DNA from: Mesostigma viride
Taxonomy: Eukaryota; Streptophyta; Mesostigmatophyceae; Mesostigmatales; Mesostigmataceae
DNA length: 64,000 nucleotides
Direction of reading: 5' to 3'
Assembly (NCBI GenBank): GCA_009746045.1
Contig: RPFO01000436.1
Coordinates: 2,345,953 to 2,409,952, forward strand
Below, in pieces: positions 16,732-29,399 of this stretch. A program made the translations under genes and the position numbers. The notes under the pieces are model-generated. The model was not told where the DNA came from, did not search any database, and was given only the letters and a program-made list of their open reading frames with translations. Position 1 is the first letter of the stretch. Each line of letters opens with the position of its first letter.

Positions 16732-19700
16732 ATGGCCGACGCCGCGATGGTGATGAACTGGGAGGGCCCCAAGGTCCAGCGGCGGCATCTCCGCTCGGAG
16801 GGTAGTCAGGTTAACCCCCGGGGGTCCCTCCGCCCGGGCAACAACGTGGCGTCCAAGCAGGGGAAGCTGGAAGAGATCCTAGGGCCAGGATTGCAGCGTG
16901 AGCTTAGCCCGGTACGTGCGCGTGCCATGCCATGGGAGCGCGCAAATTTGTGCTCAACACCACCCATGTCCCTAGGATTAGGGGAGGTGACCCGTTCCGA
17001 CAAGGTTAAGGGTCACCCTTGTGAAACCTAACAAACGCATGGCCCAGCGTGCCTGATCACCCATATTGCCCTAATCACCCCAACCGCCCCAAACAACCTA
17101 TCCACCCCAACCGCCCCAATCACCCTATTCTCCCCTCTCCTTACCAAAGCCCCCACCCCACACACTCCAAGGAAACCCCACTCCACGGGCGCCTGCCTGA
17201 AATCCTGTCCAGCGAGAGGGTCTAGTCTCTATCAAGGTGGAGCTACGACGTGTGCCCCCATCCGCATCACATCCGAACAGAGGGTCTAGCCTCTACCAAG
17301 GTGGAGCGTGTGCCCCCATCCGCATCACATCCGAACAGAGGGTCTAGTCTCTACCAAGGTGGAGCGTGTGCCCCCATCCGCATCACATCCGAACAGAGGG
17401 TCTAGCCTCTACCAAGGTGGAGCGTGTGCCCCCATCCGCATCACATCCGAACAGAGGGTCTAGCCTCTACCAAGGTGGAGCGTGTGCCCCCATCCGCATC
17501 ACATCCGAACAGAGGGTCTAGCCTCTACCAAGGTGGAGCGTGTGCCCCCATCCGCATCACATCCGAACAGAGGGTCTAGTCTCTACCAAGGTGGAGCGTG
17601 TGCCCCCATCCGCATCACATCCGAACAGAGGGTCTAGCCTCTATCAAGGTGGAGCGCGTGCCCCCATCCGCATTCCTATTGGGACCTAGAAAAGCATATA
17701 TTAGGAGTAAGTGGACCTGTTTTGGAGTCTTGAACGGCATCTATTGGGAATAGACGGACCAGTTTAGGGCCTAGAGCAGCATCTATTTGGAATAGGTGGA
17801 CCTATTAGGGCCTAGAACAGCATCGATTAGGGTTTGGGGTGACGGATTGCAGATGATTGCATCTGTAGGGCTTCAAAGGGTTCGCAAACTTGTAGACAAT
17901 GGGAATGCTATAGATAAGGGGAGTTCTGTACATAAGAGGAGTTGGGTTGACCGTCCTTGTCATGGTTGTGGGTAACCCTGGGCGCATGCTGGCGCGTCCG
18001 TGCATGCCTCCCCGCCCCTGTGCGCACCAGTTCTGGTGAGAGGAGTTCTATTTTTAGGTTCTTGTCGTCAAGCGGAAGCGGTAACCCTGGACCCATGCTC
18101 GCAAGGTCTTGCATGTGTTCCCCTGATGTGTTGCTTACATCACGATGCCCGTGCTTTTTCTTCAATAATTGCCTTCTTCCTGACGCGAGCGTTCTGGCTT
18201 TTTAGTCCTCATTTTTTGTTCCTGACCTGAACTCCTGGTCTGTTTACTCTTGACTCTAGCTTTATCCTTGGCTTCATGTTTTTTACTTAACTTGGTCATG
18301 TTTGCTTTATTCCTGACTTGAACTTCCTGACTGTTTTAGTCCTGACTTAGAATTCATTCCTTATTGTAACCCCCCCCCGCAGAGCCAGCGCCCCAACACA
18401 GCGGAGCGGCTAGCCGCGCGTGTTGCAGCATCGGCGCGGCTGGCGCGGGAGGCAGCGGACCGCAGCAGTTACGAGAGCGCGGCCGCAGATGCGCGCACCC
18501 ACCGCAACATTGTGCGCAAGGAGCTGCCGCGGACGCCCTTGAAACAGGTGGGGGGCCTGTTTTTCAAGCAGCTTAGTTTTCTTGTTTGATTGCGTGAGGC
18601 AGGCCCTTGGAGCAGGTGGGTGGTTTGCATTTTGTTAAGCCCCTTAAACAGGTAGGTGGTTTGCATTTTTAAAGCCCCTATAACAGGTAGCTGGTTTGCA
18701 TTTGTTGAGCCCCTGAAACGGGTGGGTGGTTTGCATTTGTTATGCCCCTGACACATGTGGGTGGCTTTCATGGGTTATGCCCCTAATACAGGTGGATGGT
18801 TTGAATGGGCTATGCCCCTGAAAGAGGTGAGTGGGTTGTTTCCCAACTCTGCTTGGTTCACTCGTTCCACTGCACGAGTTGTGCCCTACGAGGAGCGGGT
18901 TTGCTTGAGGTATGCCCCTCTACCAGGGGAGGGTTTGCATGAGGTTTTCATGCAGGTGAGGAATGGTGCCTTCTACGCAGGTGGGGGGCTCTAGGGTGCG
19001 GGAACAAGTGGGGGTGGCACGATGCACGCCCCCAGGCTGCATGCTAATGAAGTATTATATTTTCAACTAACAGGGGTCTTCCCAATCCATCTCCCTGGTG
19101 TCGTCACTATTCCCTCTCCATGGTGTTGTCCCTCATCCTTCTCACTGGCGCCTTCCCTACTCCGTGCTTCTTGAATGTTTGGCCCCCGTGACGTCAGCAG
19201 GCATCAGCCGAGGACCCCAAGCTGATGCCGCACCTGTCGCCGGACGCCGCGCTGGGGACCGCGAGGGTGCGTGACCGCCCCGCCATGTCTATTTTTAGCC
19301 TCCAACATCTTCACAATCCAACCCCCGTAGTTGCTGTCCCTTGGGCCAGCATGTGTAAAGCCTCGCTGTCCAGCGCGCCTGCATGTGTAAAGCCTCGCTG
19401 TCCAGCGCGCGTGCATGTGTAAAGCCTCGCTGTCCAGCGCGCCTGCGTGTGTAAAGCCTCGCTGTCCAGCGCGCCTGCATGTCTAAAGCCTCGCTGTCCA
19501 GCGCGCCTGCATGTGTAAAGCCTCGCTGTCCAGCGCGCCTGCGTGTTTAAAGCCTCGCTGTCCAGCGCGCCTGCGTGTGTAAAGCCTCGCTGTCCAGCGC
19601 GCCTGCGTGTGTAAAGCCTCACTGTCCAGCGCGCCTGCATGTGTAAAGCCTCGGTGTCCAGCGCGCCTGCGTGTGTAAAGCCTCACTGTCCAGCGCGCCT

Positions 19701-22700
19701 GCGTGTGTAAAGCCTCACTGTCCAGCGCGCGTGCATGTGTAAAGCCTTGCTGTCCAGCGCGCTTGCGTGTGTAAAGCCTCGGTGTCCATCAAGCCTGCAT
19801 GTGTAAAGCCTCGCTGTCCAGCGCGCCTGCGTGTGTAAAGCCTCGGTGTCCAGTGCGCCTGCGTGTGTAAAGCCTCGGTGTCCAGTGCGCCTGCGTGTTC
19901 AAAGCCTCGCTGTCCAGCGCACCTGCATGTCTTGGATTATTCTGCTGTACAGTGGTCCTTGTCCATTTTTGGATGGTACAGTGCCCTGACAGCGTTTACA
20001 GCAATCGTGCAAGCGTACTAGTTTCCTCGCATGCTACTGCGTTTATTTTCCTCGCATGCTACTGTGTCCGCTGGCCATGCCACTCTCCACACTTTGCACG
20101 CATGTGGGCAGGAACGTGGGCAGAAACGTGGGCAGCCGGAGAGCGTAAATGTTTTGTAGGAATCTTAGCAGAGCCATCGTGCGAAATTGGGGGGGGGCGG
20201 GTACTAAAAGGTGGCAGCAGGCTGGATGGTGTCCTAAGCTGTGCACTGCTTTTACTTACGTGGAATGTTCTTCAACACCCTCTTTTTCCAACTTTCTCTA
20301 CCTGTTTCTCCGTAGGGGAGTATAGAGCAAACAAGGGGAGGTTCATGGGAAGAGCTGTAGCAACAAAATTCGTGAATAGATGCTGTGTAATTTGGATACT
20401 TAAATTTGTTATAATTTGTTGTTGGATACTTTCTGATTTTTTTATAATTTGTTTTCGGATACTTAATAACACGTTATTAGATACTTAATCATTTGCTATT
20501 GGATACTTGATCTTCTGTAATCCTTTTTATTGGTTGGATACTCTATCATTTGTTATTGGATAAGCTATAGCCGTGGCTATTGCTATAATTTTGCTTTTGC
20601 GGAAGCAGGTGAAGTTGCCCCCCCATCATGTTGGCCCTGTCACATTTCATGTGAACCTCTACTTGATGCTTCCTTCGCTGCCTCCTGCACGACTGGCCTC
20701 GCGATGCAGATGAAGTACACCGCCAGCTTGAGGTTTAAGATTCCCAGGTTTAAGATCTTGAGACCCTGGATTTTGGAAATTGAGGATTAAGATCCCAGGG
20801 CTGGTTTTGGGCGAAAAGATCTTAAAGTAGGCACATAAGGCTGGCAAGTAGCGGTCAGTGGTTCGCGAGTGGGGTTGTATATGCCTGTGTATGTTTAAGA
20901 TTGTCAGCCCTGGGTTCGATTTCAGGTTTAAGATCGCAGCCCTGGATTGGTCGGACCCCTCTCTTAAAGCTGAAGCTGGCGGTGTAAACACTCTACGATG
21001 ACAGCGGCGTATGTGTACCATTCCATGCTCTCTTCCCCCGCTAAGATCTGATCTCATCTGATGACCTTTTATGATGTCTCTCCCGGCACACACGGACGTG
21101 CCTTGTAACCCCCCCCCCTTGTGCCCACCCCCCCTTTTTCTCAACCCCCCCTTGTGCCCACCCCCCCTTGCCCCCACGCTGCTGTTCCCCACCTGAACGC
21201 TGCTCGCCTCCAGACAAAGGCGGCCTTGCTCGAGTCGGGAATCAACGCGAGCGAGGTAAAGGGAGAGGGAAAATAAAGGGAGAGGAAAAATAACGGGCGA
21301 GGGAAAGGGAGAGGGAAAGGGAGAGGAAAGATAACGGGCGAGGGAAAGGGAGAGGGAAAGGGAGAGGAAAGATAACGGGCGAGGGAAAGGGAGAGGGAAA
21401 GGGAGAGGAAAGATAACGGGCGAGGGAAAGGGAGAGGGAAAGGGAGAGGAAAGATAACGGGCGAGGGAAAGGGAGAGGGAAAAGGATTGTTGGATGGAAT
21501 AGCAGGCAAAATGGGGATGGGGGTGGGGATGGGGATGGGGATGGGGATGGGGATGGGGATGGGGATGGGGATGGGGATGGGGATGGGGATGGGGATGGGG
21601 ATGGGGATGGGGATGGGGATGGGGATGGGGATGGGGATGGGGATGGGGATGGGGATGGGGATGGGGATGGGGATGGGGATGGGGATGGGGATGGGGATGG
21701 GGATGGGGATGGGGATGGGGATGGGGATGGGGATGGGGATGGGGATGGGGATGGGGATGGGGATGGGGATGGGGATGGGGATGGGGATGGGGATGGGGAT
21801 GGGGATGGGGATGGGGATGGGATGGGGATGGGATGGGGATGGGGATGGGGATGGGGATGGGGATGGGATGGGGATGGGGATGGGGATGGGGATGGGGATG
21901 GGGATGGGATGGGGATGGGGATGGGGATGGGGATGGGGATGGGGATGGGGATGGGGACGGGGATGGCGATGGCGATGGCGATGGGGATGGGGATGGGGAT
22001 GGGGATGGGGATGGGGATGGGGATGGGGATGGGGATGGGGATGGGGATGGGGATGGGGATGGGGATGGGGATGGGGATGGGGATGGGGATGGGGATGGGG
22101 ATGGGGATGGGGATGGGGATGGGGATGGGGATGGGGATGGGGATGGGGATGGGATGGGGATGGGGATGGGGATGGGGATGGGGATGGGGATGGGGACGGG
22201 GATGGGGATGGCGATGGCGATGGGGATGGGGATGGGGATGGGGATGGGGATGGGGATGGGGATGGGGATGGGGATGGGGATGGGGATGGGGATGGGGATG
22301 GGGATGGGGATGGGGATGGGGATGGGGATGGGGATGGGGATGGGGATGGGGATGGGGATGGGGATGGGGATGGGGATGGGGATGGGGATGGGGATGGGGA
22401 TGGGGATGGGGGCAGCGATGACATCATCGATCTATCAAAACTCTCTGACTGCAAAATTACTATTACTAATGAAAATCCTTCACACGTCATCAAGATGGAG
22501 GCCAAGGCCCTTTACCTCTATTTATCCAGTCTCTGTCATGAGCTTACTAACGCTGTTCACCTATCTCATATACCACAGGTCATCGAGAAGGAGGCCAAGG
22601 CGTTCTACCGCAAGGATGACTTCACAGCGGCCGCCATCTCGTATCACGACGCGCTGCTCAACACACCCCAGGACCCGTCGCTGCGACAGGTGCTTTGTTA

Positions 22701-25700
22701 GGTGTTGTCTTGTTATCAAGTTATCACTGTTCACGATCAAGTGTATCATCAAGTCATTAATGTATCGTGATGCGCTGCTCAAAGGCCCCCAGATTGCCTC
22801 GCCACGGCATGTACGGTGCGGGGGTTTGGGTATCATCGCGATGTGTGACAAGCGTTTCAGAACCTTTTCTTTTTATTTGAGAACAGTAGTTTGAAGTTTC
22901 TGTTTGTTCTAGAACCATGGAGCCCATTCGGTTAGTTTTCTGTCCGATAGCTGGCAGGCATGGGTAGCGTAAGACCTACATCATCCTGGAAGCAACCTTC
23001 TGTAGCAATGTCATGGTATGACATTGCGAGACGTACGTGGCGAAGAGGACTGGGGAGTGGCAGCGGCGATGGCACCTTAGGAAGCCTACGGCGCAGCGTT
23101 AGAACAATGGCATATCAAACTAGTATGATATTACTATCATAGCCTACGGCTCACTGTTAGCACAGTACCTATCAAAGTAGTATGAAAGGTACTATCATAG
23201 CCTACGGCGCAGCGTTAGACCTTACCCTATCAAAGTAGTATCCCATATACTGCGGCCTTGTGCCATTTATAGGTTTCTTACGTGTGTGTAAGGGATTGCC
23301 ATGCACATCATCTGCTTATTCACATCATCTGCTTATGATTCGGTTAGCTACACTACTTTCGACGTAGCTACAGTACTTTCATCAGGCTACTGATGTGCTT
23401 ACGTGTGCCCACGCCGCTACAACGTCACGGTGACACGCATCTCCTCAGCTGCACTCGCGTCCTCATGCTGCACGTCCCCCCCCCCCCCCCGCAGGGCTTC
23501 TCTCGCATGGTCGAGCGCATCCGAGTGGCGGAGCACGCCAATGGTGAGCTGGCGCTGCAGCTGCGCAACGCCCGGCTGGCGCGCCGCAAGCCCAACATGA
23601 CCATTCGCACGATCGAGCGCAAGGCGGAGGAGGTGGACGAGGACATCGAGGAGGTGGGCAGGGATGAATGATGATGTGGTGGACAAGGACAGTTGAGGCG
23701 GAGGGCAGAGATAGAATAATACTGCTGTTTTCAACCTTTGAGGAAGGGCACATGTGGGCCTGACAGGTTGCAGGGTCCGGAAGTTCTGCGGTTATAATTA
23801 TGGAGGGGTGGTTGAGTGCATTGAGGGATAATTATGGAGGGGTGGTTGAGTGCATTGAGGGATAATTATGGAGGGGTGGTTGAGTGCATTGAGGGATAAT
23901 TATGGAGGGGTGGTTGAGTGCATTGAGGGATAATTATGGAGGGGTGGTTGAGTGCATTGAGGGATAATTATGGAGGGGTGGTTGAGTGCATTGAGGGATA
24001 ATTATGGAGGGGTGGTTGAGTGCATTGAGGGATAATTATGGAGGGGTGGTTGAGTGCATTGAGGGATAATTATGGAGGGGTGGTTGAGTGCATTGAGGGA
24101 GGTGGGCGAGGAAAGAGTTCTGTCAGGTTTTCCTCTCACCATCAATCGTGGTATTCTTGCCTTGTCTTGCCTTGTCCTTCTTGCCTTGCAGTACACCCTG
24201 CCTTGTCCTTCTTGCCTTGCCGTACACCTTGCCTTGTCCTTCTTGCCTTGCCGTACACCTTGCCTTGTCCTTCTTGCCTTGCAGTACACCCTGCCTTGTC
24301 CTTCTTGCCTTGCCGTACAGCTTGCCTTCTCGTTCTTGCCTTGCCGTACACCTTGCCTTGTCGTCAGTACATTGCCCTGACCTTTTGTCCCTAACCTTTT
24401 GAGTGTGCGCGGAAAGATGGGCCATCAGTTGCACTGCCCATCCTTGACCACTGCTGTCGCCCGCGTCATCCTAGTCGCGTGCTTTTTATTAATGTTAATC
24501 CTTGTCTCTGCCCCCCGCCCCCAGATCCTCTACCGTGTGCGGGAGCGAATGGGCATCAAACCTGACTGGGACGTGCTGCGCGAGGAGCGCGCGCTGCGCA
24601 AGATACTCAAGTCCAACCGCGACAAGGTGGGCCAAAACGCCAGCCCAAAACTCTAAGAGTGTCTCTCTCTCTCTCTTGGACCATGGTCGATCGCTAGGAA
24701 GTGTAGGTTTGATCGTGGCTCCGACCTCAAGTCCTGGCACGCCGCACGTGGCCGACGTTTCGTCCCGGCCAAGCGATCGTCGCGCGGCTGGGGCTGGGGG
24801 GTGCACGATCTGATGTGGAACCCATAGTTCCAGGTGCTCACTCTGACCGTGAAAGTTCTGACCGTGCTCAACTTCAAACGTGGCAAGGTGGGCCGAGTCA
24901 GCCCACAAGGTGGGCCAAGTCAGCCCTCAAGGTGGGCCGAGTCAGCCCAAGTAAGCAGCCAGCCTAATGCGGCACCGTCATTGACTCACTCACTCTTGAT
25001 AGTCGCATGCCTCGGACGGGAACCGGCTTTCCTTATTTGTGGGCTTGATACCCGTGGCCAAGTGTTTAGGATCTAGGGGTCATTGTTGAACACTGTCTTG
25101 TGCTCGTACAACTGTCGTGTGCTTGTAAGCTCATTACCCGATGTGGGACGGTTGTGGGCAGTCAGCCTTCCTTTGTCGCCGGACCGGGGCCCAGTGGGAT
25201 GCAGCCTCACCTCGCTGCCTAGATGCCGGCAGGATGGGGGTTGTAACAGGACGACAGCGATGCTGTTGATGTCGTGGTAGCTGTTTTGCCTATCAGCCAC
25301 CGGTGATGCTGCAAGGTGCCTCTGCCCTCGCGGGGCGTGGCTGAGAGCCACCCACTGGAACTGGGCAAAACGACCCACGAATGGGTCGCCCTCGCACACC
25401 CCAGTATAATGGTCATGGTCACTGTAGTGGTCACTGTAATGGTCACTGTAAGCGGACCCCAGATAAGGGGTTACCCTCCGAAGACCTCGCATGCCACGCC
25501 CTCAAGCGGGACCCTCCCCACTGGAGGAACCCCAGTCCCTCTCTTTCTTCTAGAATATGGCCCACATCTTTCTCGCATCCGGCACGCCCGGATCACCCCA
25601 TTTTCCTGCGCCCCGATCCTCCCAACGTTTCAATTTCATAATATATATAGTAGTATATCTATATAGAGAGAAATAATGAGTCGTCATTGAGAGACGTTAC

Positions 25701-28700
25701 TTAAGGAACTTTTCAATATCGAGAAATGATTGGTCCAGTCCCCTGGTGCCGGTCCCACCTGTGCCCCTGTCACCCCTGCACGTCTTTTTCCTTTTTTTAT
25801 CTTCACCCCGAAGCCACGCAAGCACAGTCTTCCAAGGTTAAATTGTTCTTTTAGTCGATCAATGAACCCATGTTGTTCTCCTGCTCCTATGTGGCTCTGC
25901 CCCCATGCACTCCTTGCGCCACCTGCCCCCTTGGCCTATCATTCCCCTCCTCTCCCCCCCCCCTCCCAACTCCACCCCCAGCTGTTAGCCCTCTTCCGCT
26001 ACTATGCCAACCAGGTCTTTCTCCTCCCCAACGAAGCCATCCACAAGTTCACCCCCGCGCGCGCCGATGAGCTCAAGTCCTCGGTGCGGTCGGAGGGTGT
26101 GCTGCCGCTGGCCAACCAGAGCTGGGCGGGGGCAGCATCCCTTGGGGGCCATGTGAGGGCCGTGTCGACCCCCGGGCACGATGCCGTCCGGGCTGGGGAT
26201 ATGTCCAAGTCCCGAAGGGGCTCTGCAGCGGGCCCGTCCCCTCTGCGGATGCCAGGAGAAGAGCTGCAGCGGTCTTTCTCATCGCTGGGCCATCGTGGGG
26301 GCCCGGGGGAGAGGGAGCATGAGGAGGAGGAGGAGGAGCAGGAGGGGGCCAGGGGCAGACCCAAGGGCCCGCCGGGTATCGGCGAGCAGATGTTCACCCG
26401 GGACCTGTGGCGGTTTGCAAAGGATAGCAAGATCTGCGGCGGCAAGGTGGGTGGTTCATGGGGTTCTGTACTATCAAAGGATAGCAAGATCTGCGGCGGC
26501 AAGGTGGGTGGTTCATGGGGTTCTGTACTATCAAAGAATAGCATGATCTGCGGCGGCAAGGTGGGTGGTTCATGGGGTTCTGTACTATCAAAGGATAGCA
26601 AGATCTGCGGCGGCAAGGTGGGTGGTTCATGGGGTTCTGTACTATCAAAGGATGGCAAGATCTGCGGCGGCAAGGTGGGTGGTTCATGGGGTTCTGTACT
26701 ATCAAAGAATAGCATGATCTGCGGCGGCAAGGTGGGTGGTTCATGGGGTTCTGTACTATCAAAGGATAGCAAGATCTGCGGCGGCAAGGTGGGTGGTTCA
26801 TGGGGTTCTGTACTATCAAAGAATAGCATGATCTGCGGCGGCAAGGTGGGTGGTTCATGGGGTTCTGTACTATCAAAGGATAGCAAGATCTGCGGCGGCA
26901 AGGTGGGTGGTTCATGGGGTTCTGTACTATCAAAGGATAGCAAGATCTGCGGCGGCAAGGTGGGTGGTTCATGGGGTTCTGTACTATCAAAGGATAGCAA
27001 GATCTGCGGCGGCAAGGTGGGTGGTTCATGGGGTTCTGTACCATCAAAGGATAGCAAGATCTGCGGCGGCAAGGTGGGGGTTCATGGGGTTCTGTACTAT
27101 CAAAGGATGGCAAGATCTGCGGCGGCAAGGTGGGTGGTTCATGGGGTTCTGTACTATCAAAGGATGGCAAGATCTGCGGCGGCAAGGTGGGTGGTTCATG
27201 GGGTTCTGTACTATCAAAGGATGGCAAGATCTGCGGCGGCAAGGTGGGTGGTTCATGGGGTTCTGTACCATCAAAGGATGGCAAGATCTGCGGCGGCAAG
27301 GTGGGTGGTTCATGGGGTTCTGTACTATCAAAGGATGGCAAGATCTGCGGCGGCAAGGTGGGTGGTTCATGGGGTTCTGTACTATCAAAGGATGGCAAGA
27401 TCTGCGGCGGCAAGGTGGGTGGTTCATGGGGTTCTGTACTATCAAAGGATGGCAAGATCTGCGGCGGCAAGGTGGGTGGTTCATGGGGTTCTGTACTATC
27501 AAAGGATAGCAAGATCTGCGGCGGCAAGGTGGGTGGTTCATGGGGTTCTGTACTATCAAAGGATGGCAAGATCTGCGGCGGCAAGGTGGGTGGTTCATGG
27601 GGTTCTGTACTATCAAAGGATAGCAAGATCTGCGGCGGCAAGGTGGGTGGTTCATGGGGTTCTGTACTATCAAAGGATGGCAAGATCTGCGGCGGCAAGG
27701 TGGGTGGTTCATGGGGTTCTGTACTATCAAAGGATAGCAAGATCTGCGGCGGCAAGGTGGGTGGTTCATGGGGTTCTGTACTATCAAAGGATAGCAAGAT
27801 CTGCGGCGGCAAGGTGGGTGGTTCATGGGGTTCTGTACTATCGTCCTAGCGATGCAGCGCTGTAGCGGCCCTTTGGCGGTAACAGCTATGTGCGGTCAGA
27901 GTGACAAGGCACGTTGTCAGTAGTAAAGTGGTCGTGAGTTTTCCGACAGTGATCGTGACTTTCCTACAGTGATTGCGGTGACGCGAGGTGGGTGGGTTGA
28001 AGAGGTTGCTGTATTGTGATATGATATCATACATCACACGTCTGGCGGTGGTCGCCATCACAGCAGCCGTTCCAGGGTATCGATCTATCCGATGTATCTG
28101 GTTTCCTTGGCCGCTTTGCTGGCGGAGGTCTGGCTGCTTGGCTGGCGGAGGCCTGGCCAACGGAGGGTAACAAGGACATACCCAGTTTGGCTTTGAGCAG
28201 TTAGTGTAGGCTTAATTTAGAACAGAAGTAACACGGATTTACCCTGTGATAAGAACTGGACCCTCGATTGCACAGCGATTCTTTTAACAACGTAAGAAAG
28301 AGGGGCCGTCTGCTCTCGGTCATTGCCTGTACTCAGGCGTGTGCACCTGTGTGCGCGGAGCGGTGGCTTCCCGTGTCACTTGACCTGCTACTTTTCGCTA
28401 CTTTTCGCTACTTTTCGTTACTTTCGCTACTTTTCGCTGCTTTCGCTACTTTTCGCTGCTTTTCGCTGCTTTTCGCTGCTTTTCGCTGCTTTTCGCTGCT
28501 TTTCGCTGCTTTTCGCTACTTTTCGCTGCTTTTCGCTGCTTTTCGCTGCTTTTCGCTGCTTTTCGCTGCTTTTCGCTGCTTTTCGCTGCTTTTCGCTACT
28601 TTTCGCTCCACAGCTACTTTTCGGTACCCTTTGCTCCGCCCCCCCCCCCCCCCCCGCCCCCCCCTTCGCTACTTTTCGCTACTTTTCGCTACCCTTTGGT

Positions 28701-29364
28701 ACCTTTTGCTACCTTTTGCTGTGTACTTAAGCTATGTACTTTAGCTACCTTTTGCCTCTTTCTTCCCCCTGTCTCCCATTACTCAATGCCGTTTCCTAAA
28801 AGCCGTTCTTGATGTTCCCTGCATGGAATGGAGTTACATGAGGCCATTTTCGCCATCTGAACGGGTCACCCATTTCTGGTGCTTGCTCTGTCGGGAAATG
28901 GGGGGGCACGGTTGGTTGGCTTGGTGTGGGTTGGGGGATGTATCCGCATGCCCCCATGGGTATGCTTGGCCCCGGACCACCCTCTGGCAACTCCAGGGAG
29001 GCCTCCAGCTGGCACAGCTATGCCGCGCATTTGAGCTGTAAGTTTGCAGGAATAGTGACCGACTGAGTGCGCTAGCGATGCACACGTCTCTACCATAATA
29101 TCATAACCAACCTAGCTAGTGTGCAGCGGGTGACGGCCGCTAGTGGGCGCAAGTACTCCGAGCCCTTTCACGGAAGAAGCTGCTCATATCTCGGGGGCCA
29201 CTTCGTGGATGCACGATGGCTATGTATGGTTCAGAGCAGCATACTGTCTTCGTGGAAACATGGTTGCTGTGCGCATTCATCGCTCGGGGCTCGTGCTGTA
29301 AGCACGAATGCTGTATATATATATAGAGAGAGAGAGACTCTGGCCTGTGCTGGTTGTCTCCTTG

Positions 29365-29399
<35 letters not shown>

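Noticed and set aside
20900-20945. tRNA B box (GGGTTCGATTTCAGG)
   Set aside because: Part of a local repeat of CCCTGG and GTTTAAGAT pieces; no A box or cloverleaf around it.
21487-22894. Open frames of 200-454 codons (MGMG, GDGD, SPSP, HPHP types)
   Set aside because: Six-base repeat periodicity keeps all frames open; no start context, splice sites or non-repeat content.
17213-24372. CRISPR arrays
   Set aside because: The regular repeats are contiguous minisatellites without unique spacers, inside introns of a eukaryotic gene, and no cas genes are present.
26002-27865. Long frames on both strands over the 57-bp array as independent genes
   Set aside because: 57 is a multiple of three, so frames stay open by default. 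Only the plus-strand frame continuous with exon 9 has a coding context.
29120-29230. Extra exon ([16 protein letters not shown]) between exons 10 and 11
   Set aside because: No donor with good consensus and fitting phase ends it, while exon 10 joins exon 11 directly in phase (ending CT, then G).
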